DNA of 64,000 bases from Verrucomicrobiota bacterium (GTDB taxonomy: Bacteria; Verrucomicrobiota; Verrucomicrobiia; Limisphaerales; J093), in NCBI GenBank assembly GCA_029556615.1, contig JAKQDD010000176.1, positions 186,001 to 250,000 on the forward strand. The letters run 5' to 3'. A model generated the notes under the pieces. It had not been told where the DNA came from. It saw only the letters and a program-made list of their open reading frames with translations, and did not search any database. A program made the translations under genes and the position numbers. Numbering within the stretch: the first letter of the stretch is position 1; every line of letters starts with the position of its first letter. Below are positions 55,564-62,931 of this stretch, piece by piece.

Positions 55564-56445
55564 CTACCGGGCGCCGTGACCGTGGCGGCGCCGGAAGCGC
55601 GCAGGCGAGTCGCCGATGACGCGCTTGAACACCCGGCTCAAGTAGTAGCGGTCGGGGAAGCCGGTCAGGTCGGCGATCTCGTCGACGGTACGGTCGGTAT
55701 TGGCCAGCAGGTGCGCTGCTTCCCGCACGCGGACCTGGCTCAGGAACTGATGCGGGGGGACGCCCCGCCACTGGGTGAACATCCGGGAGAAGGTGCTTGC
55801 GGCCAGCCCGGCGATCCGGGCGAGGTCGGCGAGGTGCAGCGGTTGGGCGAAGCCCGTCTCGATGGTGCGCAGGGCGCGCAGCAGGCCTTCCGGGACTTCG
55901 TGCGTCTGCCAGTGGATCTCCGGGCGAATCATGAGGAGGTGCAGCAACGCCAGGGCGGTATGGAGGATGGCCTCCCGGTCGCCCGTCCCGATGTCGGTGA
56001 AGCACCGCGAGAACTGCAGGAGCAAGGCCCGCTCGGTTCTGTCGGGGCGCAAGCGGATCGGGATGGCTTGGTGGGCATCGAGCCGGCGCGACACGTTGAA
56101 GGTGATCCAACAGTGCGGCACCGGGACCTTGCCGACGGAATGGAAGAGCTGGTGGTCCGGGATCAGCACCATGTGCTGGGGCGTCAGGTCGAACTCCCCG
56201 TGGTCGAACACCACCTTGTGGCCGGGCGTGAAATTGTAGTAGAGCCGCCAGAAGGGACTCAGCGTGTTCGGGAAATCCCACCAGTCGTTTGCGGTGAGGT
56301 AGCCGGCCTCGTGCAGCACCAGGCCGGACTGATCGGGGGCCACTCCCAGGGGAAAGAACTCGATCCCCACCCCCGAGAACGGGTTCGAGTACGCGCCTCG
56401 GTTTCGCTTGCGAAGTATCGAGGAACTCGCCATGGAAAGCCGCAT
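55564..56445 (-). CDS. AraC-family transcriptional regulator
   Basis: 293 residues from ATG 56445; ATG 56433 is nearly as good. The N-terminal half resembles a cupin-type sensor (FTPGHKVVFDHGEFDLTPQH, then MVLIPDHQLFHSV), likely for a sugar or small ligand. The C-terminal 100 residues hold two helix-turn-helices (HLADLARIAGLAASTFSRMF and TVDEIADLTGFPDRYYLSRV) and the usual FKRxxGxSPARFRR end. It is located between two very large secreted-protein genes and may control them; that is inference. The candidate promoter of element copy D reads toward it. Confidence 0.85.
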   Translation of the reverse strand: MRLSMASSSILRKRNRGAYSNPFSGVGIEFFPLGVAPDQSGLVLHEAGYLTANDWWDFPNTLSPFWRLYYNFTPGHKVVFDHGEFDLTPQHMVLIPDHQLFHSVGKVPVPHCWITFNVSRRLDAHQAIPIRLRPDRTERALLLQFSRCFTDIGTGDREAILHTALALLHLLMIRPEIHWQTHEVPEGLLRALRTIETGFAQPLHLADLARIAGLAASTFSRMFTQWRGVPPHQFLSQVRVREAAHLLANTDRTVDEIADLTGFPDRYYLSRVFKRVIGDSPARFRRRHGHGAR

Positions 56446-56502
56446 CGTCGCCTGCGCCCGTGGTCTACACGACCGGTGGCGGGGCGTCAACGGCGCCTCG
56501 TT

Positions 56503-56681
56503 AAAGTCCTCGACTTGTGGAATGTGTGGTCAACAGGTCAAGTTGGGTCCCTGCTGTTCCAGGCCTTCCCTGCCTCCGTCGAGGACTCTCCATTAGCGAG
56601 GCGCGGAAGAGAGGGTGGGCAGGCACAGCAGGGTCTACATGAGTCTGAGGACTCCACTGGGTCTGAGGCGCGCCTCGCTAG
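56503..56681 (+). repeat. Dispersed inverted-repeat element, copy D (most complete)
   Basis: 179 bases. Module 1 runs from AGTCCTCGACTTGTGG (about 56505) to CGTCGAGGACTCT (56577-56589), a 10-base inverted repeat. Module 2 runs from TTAGCGAGGCGCG (56593-56605 area) to CGCGCCTCGCTAG (56669-56681), a 12-base inverted repeat. The modules abut. It is in the same orientation as copy A and shares most of its sequence. It lies between the AraC gene and the LamG gene. Confidence 0.9.
56514..56542 (-). promoter_or_regulatory. Outward promoter-like sequence in element copy D, toward the AraC gene
   Basis: On the minus strand TTGACC (56542-56537), a 17-base spacer and ACAAGT (56519-56514), same as in copy B. 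Predicted transcription would start near 56507 and reach the AraC-type ATG (56445) after about 60 bases. Modest -10 match. Confidence 0.35.
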
Positions 56682-56835
56682 AAAAGGACACAAACAAAGC
56701 GCGTCCCGACATGGACGACCGGCGGCCAACTGGTTGGCTGCGGCCCCGAATACCCGATAACCTGTCCGGCAAACGAAGGCCCGCGGGGTGGCTGTGGGCT
56801 GTCGCTGCCGGAGACTTGAAGAAGCGCGACGTCCT

Positions 56836-59800
56836 ATGGCAACACAACCTCGAACCGTCCGGCGGTGGTCTCGACGTAACCTTCGTTCCCCCGGCATTCT
56901 TGCGCGCTGCTGGCTGGCGGCAGGCGCCGTGGGGCTCGCCCTCCTCATGGTCGCGGCCCCGCCGAGCGCTCGGGCCCAGGCCAAGCTGCTCGGTTTATGG
57001 GATTTCAACGACACCAGCGCGCCGGGGATCGCGCGCGATGCGGTTCACGGCTTCCCGGGCAGCTTCGAGCGCGGGGCGGACTTCAGCGCGGACCAGGGCG
57101 GGCGCACGGGCGCGGCGGGCGATCGGGCCGGCCGGTTTGCGGGCAACGGGCAGCTGGCGCGCATCCTCAACGCCCAGTGGCTGAATCAGGCGGCGGCCGT
57201 TGATCAGTTCTCGGTCTCGTTCTGGCAGAAACTGGTGGCGGTGGGGAGCGGGTCGTCCTTCTGGTTCGCCTCGCCCTCGAGCGTTGATGGGGAGCGCGGC
57301 TTTCAGGCGCATGTGCCCTGGGGTGGGAGCCTTACGCCGGGCAGCGGCACGATCTACTTCGACACCGCCGGGTGCTGCACGCAGTTTGCGCAGCGCATCA
57401 ACCAGGCGGTCAACCTCTTTGATCCGACGCTGGATTGGGCTCAGTGGCATCACTTCGTCTTCCTCAAGAACGGGATGAACAAGCAGATCTGGATCGACGG
57501 CGCTCTGTTCATGGAGGCGGACGGCGCCAATCCGCTGCCCGCGGATTTCTACCAGTTCACCATCGGCGCCACCTCGGCCAACATCAACCCGATCAACGGG
57601 TTCATCGACGATTTCGCCGTGTTCGGCGCCGCGCTTACGGTGGATCAGATCGCCGCTCTCGCCCAGGGCAACTCGCCCCTGGGCATGGACACGGACACCG
57701 ACACGGACGGAATGCCGGACTGGTGGGAGGACCAGAACGGCCTAAACAGCGCCAACGCCGGCGACGCCGCGCTGGACGCGGACAGCGATGGCTCGCCGAA
57801 TCTGGCCGAGTACCAACGGCTGACGAACCCCCAGAACGCGGACACTGACGGGGACGGGTTCAAGGACGGCGCGGAGACCGGCACCGGCGTCTGGGTCGAT
57901 GCCGCTAACACCGGGACCTACCCGCTCAGCGGCGACTCGGACGCGGACGGCTTGTCCGACGGCGTCGAGACCAACACGGGCGTTTACGTCAGCCCCACCA
58001 ACACCGGCACCAACCCGAACGTGGCGGACACCGACGCCGACCGTTACAGCGACGGGACGGAAGTGACGCTGGGGAGCGATCCGACGGACGCCGACAGCGT
58101 CCCGGTTCCCGAGTGGGGATCGAGCCTGCTGGCCTTCTGGAACTTCAATGATGCGACCGTGCCGGAGACCGCCACGGACCAGATCCACGGCATCGTGGGC
58201 GTGATCGAGAACGGCGCGTATTACTCGGGGGACATGGGCGGAGTGACGGGTCTCGAAGGCGACCAGGCCCTGGATCTCGGGGCGACGTCCGAAAAGCAGC
58301 TGATGCGGGTCGCCAAGGCGGCATGGCTCAACGCCATTTCGGTCAAGGACCAGGCGACAGTCGCTTTCTGGCAGAAGCTGTGGGATGTCTCGAACGGTTC
58401 CTCGTTCTGGCTGGTGTCGCCGTCGAGTTCGGGCACCCAGCGCGGTTTCCAGGCCCACGTGCCGTGGGGCGGTGTCATCTACTACGACACCGCCGGCTGC
58501 TGCGGGGCCGGCACGCAACGGATCAACAAGGCCGTCCCCGGCGACTTCGACTGGACCGCCTGGCACCATTTCGCGTTCGTCAAGCGGGGCGGCATCAAGC
58601 GGATCTACGTCGACGGTGCCCTGTTCCTTGAAGGCAGCGGCGCCTTGCCGCTGCCGATGGACTTCACCGAGCTCACCGTCGGCGCCCAAAACGAAGGCAG
58701 CAGCAGTATCCATGGGATGATCGATGACTTCGCCCTCTTCGCCAGCGCCTTGGACAGCTCCCAAATCGACGCCCTCGCCAAGGGCGCCTCCCCGGCCGAC
58801 TTCGACCGCGACACGGACAAGGACGGCATGCCCGACGTCTGGGAAGAGGCCAACGGCCTCAACATGAACGATCCCAGCGATGCGGCGCTCGATGCCGACA
58901 TCGATGGAGTGTCGAATCTGATCGAGTACCGCACGGGACTGGATCCGAAGAACCCGGACAGCGACAGCGACGGCCTCAAGGACGGCGCGGAAACCGGGAC
59001 TGGCGTCTGGCAGAGCGCGACCGATACCGGCACCGACCCGATGGATCCCGACACCGACGGCGACGGCCTCAAGGACGGCGCCGAGACGAACACGGGCGTC
59101 TTCGTCAGCGCCGCGGACACCGGCACGAACCCGCTGGCCAAGGACACCGATGCCGACCGGTTCGGCGACGCGATCGAGATCGCCCTGGGAACGGTTCCCT
59201 TCGATCCCGACAGCATCCCCGTCCTCGCCGGCAAGCCCAATCTGCTGGCGTACTGGGACTTCGACGACGCGGCCCAACCCCTGCAGGCGGTGGACAGGGT
59301 CCACGGGTTTGTCGGCAGCGCGATCAACAACGCGGCTTACACGGCGGATCAGGGCGGGTGGACCGGCCTCGAAGGCGATCGGGCCATGGACTTCGGCTAT
59401 GACGGCGCCGGCGAGGCGGTCATCGTCCCGGCCGTCTGGCTCGGGGCCATCGCCGCCAACGACCAGGTCACGGTCAGCTTCCGCCAGTACGTGTACGAGC
59501 TCTCGAATACCGCCGCCTTCTGGGGCATCTCGCCCTCGACGGCGAACCGCGGGCTCGCGTGTCACACGCCCTGGGGCGACAACAACAGCGTCTACTTCGA
59601 CACCGCCGGGTGCTGCGACGGCACCACCCAGCGGATCACGGCCAGCATCACCACGCTCGAGGATTACTCGGGCGACGTCTCCTGGTGGAGCGCGTGGCGT
59701 CACTTCGTCTTCGTCAAGAACGGCGCGACCAAGCAGATCTGGATCGATGGCAAGCTCTTCCTGCAGGGCTCGAACACCGCGCCGCTGCCGGACGATTTCA

Positions 59801-60165
59801 CCGAGCTCCACCTCGGCCTGAACGCCGCCGACGGCAACGTGAGCCTGCTGGGGATGCTCGATGACTTCGCCGTGTTCGCGGGCGCGCTGGCCGAGTCCCA
59901 GATCCTCGAGCTGTACCAGGGCAAATCGCCGCTCGACATCCAGCCGCTCACGTTCGCCATCACGAGTGTCAGCGTCGAGACGGCCACCCAGTCGCTGGCG
60001 ATCACATGGGAATCCGCGCCGGGCACCCGGTACACGCTCCTCCAGTCGGCGAACCTGAAGGACTGGACGGAGGCAGGCCAGGTGGATGCCGCGGGCGCGA
60101 CCACCACGTTCAAAGTCCCGATGGGAACCGCCCCGGGCGGCGTGTTTTACCGCGTCCAACGGTGA
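56836..60165 (+). CDS. Secreted triple LamG-like protein with thrombospondin type-3-like calcium repeats
   Basis: 1109 residues from ATG 56836. The signal peptide has a hydrophobic core LAAGAVGLALLMVAAPPSAR. Three concanavalin/LamG-type domains begin LLGLWDFND (about 50), LLAFWNFND (431) and LLAYWDFDD (801). Each has a matching KQIWIDGALF or KRIYVDGALF strand and an FIDDFAVF or LDDFAVF end, so they arose by internal duplication. Between them lie Asp-rich repeats (DADSDG, DTDGDGFKDGAETGTGVW) that should bind calcium. The C-terminal 70 residues (ITWESAPGTRYTLLQSANLK ... FYRVQR) are a module shared with neighbours. Probably a cell-surface carbohydrate-binding protein. Confidence 0.85.
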   Translation: MATQPRTVRRWSRRNLRSPGILARCWLAAGAVGLALLMVAAPPSARAQAKLLGLWDFNDTSAPGIARDAVHGFPGSFERGADFSADQGGRTGAAGDRAGRFAGNGQLARILNAQWLNQAAAVDQFSVSFWQKLVAVGSGSSFWFASPSSVDGERGFQAHVPWGGSLTPGSGTIYFDTAGCCTQFAQRINQAVNLFDPTLDWAQWHHFVFLKNGMNKQIWIDGALFMEADGANPLPADFYQFTIGATSANINPINGFIDDFAVFGAALTVDQIAALAQGNSPLGMDTDTDTDGMPDWWEDQNGLNSANAGDAALDADSDGSPNLAEYQRLTNPQNADTDGDGFKDGAETGTGVWVDAANTGTYPLSGDSDADGLSDGVETNTGVYVSPTNTGTNPNVADTDADRYSDGTEVTLGSDPTDADSVPVPEWGSSLLAFWNFNDATVPETATDQIHGIVGVIENGAYYSGDMGGVTGLEGDQALDLGATSEKQLMRVAKAAWLNAISVKDQATVAFWQKLWDVSNGSSFWLVSPSSSGTQRGFQAHVPWGGVIYYDTAGCCGAGTQRINKAVPGDFDWTAWHHFAFVKRGGIKRIYVDGALFLEGSGALPLPMDFTELTVGAQNEGSSSIHGMIDDFALFASALDSSQIDALAKGASPADFDRDTDKDGMPDVWEEANGLNMNDPSDAALDADIDGVSNLIEYRTGLDPKNPDSDSDGLKDGAETGTGVWQSATDTGTDPMDPDTDGDGLKDGAETNTGVFVSAADTGTNPLAKDTDADRFGDAIEIALGTVPFDPDSIPVLAGKPNLLAYWDFDDAAQPLQAVDRVHGFVGSAINNAAYTADQGGWTGLEGDRAMDFGYDGAGEAVIVPAVWLGAIAANDQVTVSFRQYVYELSNTAAFWGISPSTANRGLACHTPWGDNNSVYFDTAGCCDGTTQRITASITTLEDYSGDVSWWSAWRHFVFVKNGATKQIWIDGKLFLQGSNTAPLPDDFTELHLGLNAADGNVSLLGMLDDFAVFAGALAESQILELYQGKSPLDIQPLTFAITSVSVETATQSLAITWESAPGTRYTLLQSANLKDWTEAGQVDAAGATTTFKVPMGTAPGGVFYRVQR

Positions 60166-60185
60166 CGCCTTGGTCCCCCCCGTCA

Positions 60186-60214
60186 GCCCGCCGCGGTCAG
60201 CGCCCGCGGCGGGC
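60186..60214 (+). terminator. Strong GC hairpin downstream of the LamG gene
   Basis: GCCCGCCGCGG (60186-60196) pairs perfectly with CCGCGGCGGGC (60204-60214) around a 7-base loop, 20 bases after the stop codon. It lacks a T-run, so it may protect the 3' end or be a repeat rather than a true intrinsic terminator. A decayed copy is near 48300. Confidence 0.45.
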
Positions 60215-60330
60215 GATCGTATCGTTCATCGGCAGTCTGCCCCGAATCGGTGCGGGGAAGTTCCGCGCCGATGCAGGGCGGAGCCCAGAGGAGAGGCCCT
60301 TCACTTTCCCCCGACCTCTCGCGGGATCGG

Positions 60331-60397
60331 CTCTGCGGGAACCCCTGCAAGCAGGAGCGCCCAGTCAGCCGCCGGTCTCGCGGGTCTCACGCAGAGA
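60331..60397. repeat. Second copy of the CTCTGCGGGAA repeat
   Basis: CTCTGCGGGAACCCCTGCAA through GGGTCTCACGCAGAGAC, about 80 percent identical to 55258-55326 with substitutions scattered along its length and no gaps in the core. It sits in the 267-base gap between the LamG gene and the PPC-like remnant. Confidence 0.65.
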
Positions 60398-60432
60398 CAG
60401 CCGTTGTGTCGTCAATCCAGGACATGGAAGGG

Positions 60433-61190
60433 TCACGGCAAGCGCAGTTGATAAAAACCGCTGGGGCTATCCAGTGGCGGCAGCAGAAGCGGGGAGCCGG
60501 GGGCGAGTTGGTTGGTGAGCAGGGGTTGCCAGTCCAGCAGGTTTGTTGAACCTAACAGGATCACAGTGCCTGTCGTGTACCCCGTGTAAGTCAAGGTGAG
60601 CGTCCCCGGCGGGTTCTCGAATGCGAGTGCGACCTGCGGGGGCGGTTGCATGGCGGGCGCGCTCAGCACGAACAGGAAAGCGCCGGTGTCGGCGCCGGTG
60701 CCGTCGACGGCGATCTCGTAATCCGTGTTGCCGGTCGCGTCAAACTCGAGCTCGTTCGGTTTGGTGGAAGCGGCTGTGGTTGCGATGGTCTGGAGGTTGG
60801 TAACGGATGAGCCTGAAAACACGGCTGCCCGCGCGTTGAATCCGCCGGCGTGAATGCGCAGATAGGCCCGGCCCCAGCCCGGCGACCGCCAGCTCCACCA
60901 CACCGTGGCTCGTGCGGCATTCACGCTCACCCAGGGTTCGCCGGCTTCCGCGGTGGCCCCCACATTGGAGGCCTCCACCCAGGAGAGGATGCCGTCGAGG
61001 GGTATGCGACGGGCGAATGCGTCATTGACCGGGCTCGATCCGGCGGGCGGGGTCAGGTGGAGCGTGAGCGTGAAGTGGCCCGCAGTGCCGGCGTAACCGG
61101 TCACGGCGATGAAATAGCGTGTGCCCTGGGTCGCTTCGAACAGGATGAGACTCGTGCGCCGTCCGCAAGGATATTCCTTGCCGGAGCTTC
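60433..61190 (-). pseudogene. 5'-truncated gene for a PPC-domain-type secreted protein
   Basis: The frame ends at 60433. Its sensible part starts around TSLILFEATQGTRYFIAVTG, which is the middle of a bacterial pre-peptidase C-terminal-like beta-sandwich. A second such domain (NDAFARRIPLDGILSWVEAS ... DYEIAVDGTGADTGAFLFVL) follows, then a C-terminal module with GSTNLLDWQPLL and GFYQLRLP. No signal peptide or upstream domain exists: the 5' side runs into an intergenic repeat (61190-61340) that encodes an unrelated basic stretch. A start at 61320 is open but not credible. Confidence 0.6.
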
Positions 61191-61481
61191 GCCTCTTCGT
61201 CACTTCGCCGCCAGACGCGACGCCGAACCGCCGAACAGCGTCTTGGTTTCGGATGCGCCGGCTTGTGGGGCCGTTCCCGCTCGAAAGCGGTGCCGCTTGG
61301 GACGCGGCACCGCACTCCAAGACGCTGGCGCGCGGATCGCGGGCGCTGGGCGTTTGGCGAGGATCGGGGACGTCACGTGCGGGACCTCACGTGCGGCTCG
61401 CGGCAGGGCAGGGGTTGGGCGATGGGCCACCGGCCATGGCGGCGTTCGGCATGAGCGCGCATGAGGCCGGCCGACTTCGGT
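61191..61481. repeat. Intergenic repeat region with a perfect 10-bp hairpin
   Basis: GCGGTGCCGC (61287-61296) pairs perfectly with GCGGCACCGC (61304-61313) around TTGGGAC. On the minus strand one frame reads PKRHRFRAGTAPQAGASETK, a phrase I associate with intergenic repeats of verrucomicrobial genomes. CACGTGCGG occurs twice near 61375-61395. No gene supported. Confidence 0.5.
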
Positions 61482-62864
61482 TCACTTGCGGTTGAGGCTG
61501 GTGATTTCCGCGTTTGCAGGGAACGGCGGGGCTTCGCCTTTCAGGTGGGAGTCGAAGAACCAGACCAGGCAAGCATCGATGGCGAGGGCGGATGGGCGTG
61601 CCCACAGAATCTCGGCACCCCAGGCAGCATCGGTGAAGGTGAAACCGTCGGCCGGCTTGATCTGAAGCCAGGTGGCGTTGGCGTTCGCCTTGTCGAACAG
61701 CGCTTGGTTCTGGGCCAGGCGGGGGGAACTCACGTGGTTCATGGCCAGGAATGGTTTCTGAAGGCCGGCGGCGGGCACCTGGAGATTCTCGGCTTCGAGC
61801 AGCGCCACGCATTTCAACCGGGCATCGCGGCGGCACATCTCCGCCACCATGCCGCCGTAGATGAGCCCGTAGATCCCGATGCGATCCAAGTCCAGGCGTC
61901 CGGCGAAGAGCGGGTCGCCATCGTTGAGCCGCGCCATTTCGTCCAGCAGGAACGTGAAATCGCTGAAGCGCCCCGAGCTATCTCCAGACCCGGTCCCTGC
62001 CAGATAGCGGCCATCCGGGAACTCGGTCCTGTAGCAATCATCGTGGTCTGGGGCAACGACGACGTATCCGTGGCTGGCGAGTTCCTCGGCAATGTGCGAG
62101 CTGAAGCTGCGGTGCGTCATGTGACAATGAGAGAAGAAGAGGATCGGGTAGCGCTCCTGGCTGGCGGCCAGGGGGGCGCCGACGACCCGGTATCCCACGA
62201 GGCGGGGTGCGAGCCCGGCCCAGCGCGTATCCGCGCCTGCCAATTGGTAGAAGCTCGAGTCTGCGGAGAGTCGGCGATTCCAGCGCGGGCCAGGCAGGGT
62301 GCCCGGTCCCGGCGGTGCCGCGGGATACCAGAAGGTGACCATGAAGGCATTCGTCGCGGGATTGTACCGGTAGCGGCCGGTCCGTGACGGATCGACCATG
62401 ACCCGGTCGCAGGTGCCCACGGCGAAGGGTCCGCTGGGCACCGGAAACGACGTGATGAGGTGGTTCGTGAGCGTCCGATAGAAGCGATGGGGGAGCTCTG
62501 AGCTTTCCGAGTCCCGAAAGAGCAGGGGACTCGAATCGTTGTTGGTCCGACGGAGCAGGGCCAGGCGCGTCCAATCCGTCAGGTTGGCCGACGCTTCCAC
62601 GATGTACAGATCGACCATCTGGTTGAACTGGCTGAGGATGGCCCCACTCAGGCCAGGGACGAGATTCGATGAGCTGCCGTCAAGGCTCAGGGTGACAGAC
62701 CGGTCCGGGGCCACATCGATGCCGGTGAACTGATGCGGCAACGGCTGGGCGGTCGTCGTTTCGGGACCGGCGAGCCAGAGCCCCAGGGCGAGGGCCCCTT
62801 GTTGGAGCCAGCGGGTTGCGGTGCGGGCGATCCCGAGCACGGGGGAGTGATCATGCGTGTTCAT
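61482..62864 (-). CDS. Secreted alpha/beta-hydrolase of the PAF-acetylhydrolase/lipase type, probably catalytically inactive
   Basis: 460 residues from ATG 62864, with signal segment 20-40. Residues about 75-135 are the SxNLxxW ... RFYR module found in neighbouring proteins. The hydrolase domain follows from about 150: FWYPAAPPGPG, then FFSHCHMTHRSFSSHIAEEL and ASHGYVVVAPDHDD, as in PAF-acetylhydrolase-like enzymes. The nucleophile elbow, normally G-H-S-x-G-G, reads G333-L-I335-Y-G-G, so the serine is isoleucine (codon 61862-61860). The position of the catalytic histidine (normally GHxxFTD) is G407 in ADGFTFTD. It may be a binding protein or a decaying gene, although the frame is intact. Confidence 0.75.
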   Translation of the reverse strand: MNTHDHSPVLGIARTATRWLQQGALALGLWLAGPETTTAQPLPHQFTGIDVAPDRSVTLSLDGSSSNLVPGLSGAILSQFNQMVDLYIVEASANLTDWTRLALLRRTNNDSSPLLFRDSESSELPHRFYRTLTNHLITSFPVPSGPFAVGTCDRVMVDPSRTGRYRYNPATNAFMVTFWYPAAPPGPGTLPGPRWNRRLSADSSFYQLAGADTRWAGLAPRLVGYRVVGAPLAASQERYPILFFSHCHMTHRSFSSHIAEELASHGYVVVAPDHDDCYRTEFPDGRYLAGTGSGDSSGRFSDFTFLLDEMARLNDGDPLFAGRLDLDRIGIYGLIYGGMVAEMCRRDARLKCVALLEAENLQVPAAGLQKPFLAMNHVSSPRLAQNQALFDKANANATWLQIKPADGFTFTDAAWGAEILWARPSALAIDACLVWFFDSHLKGEAPPFPANAEITSLNRK

Positions 62865-62931
62865 GGCGTTGGTGGGGATGGGCTTTGATCTTGGAGTCAT
62901 GGACGCCTGCGGCGTCCGGGCGTCATGGGGA

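Noticed and set aside
56782..56805. GTG start (56788) for the LamG protein
   Set aside because: It adds 16 residues rich in Cys/Arg before the ATG at 56836, from which a proper signal peptide begins.
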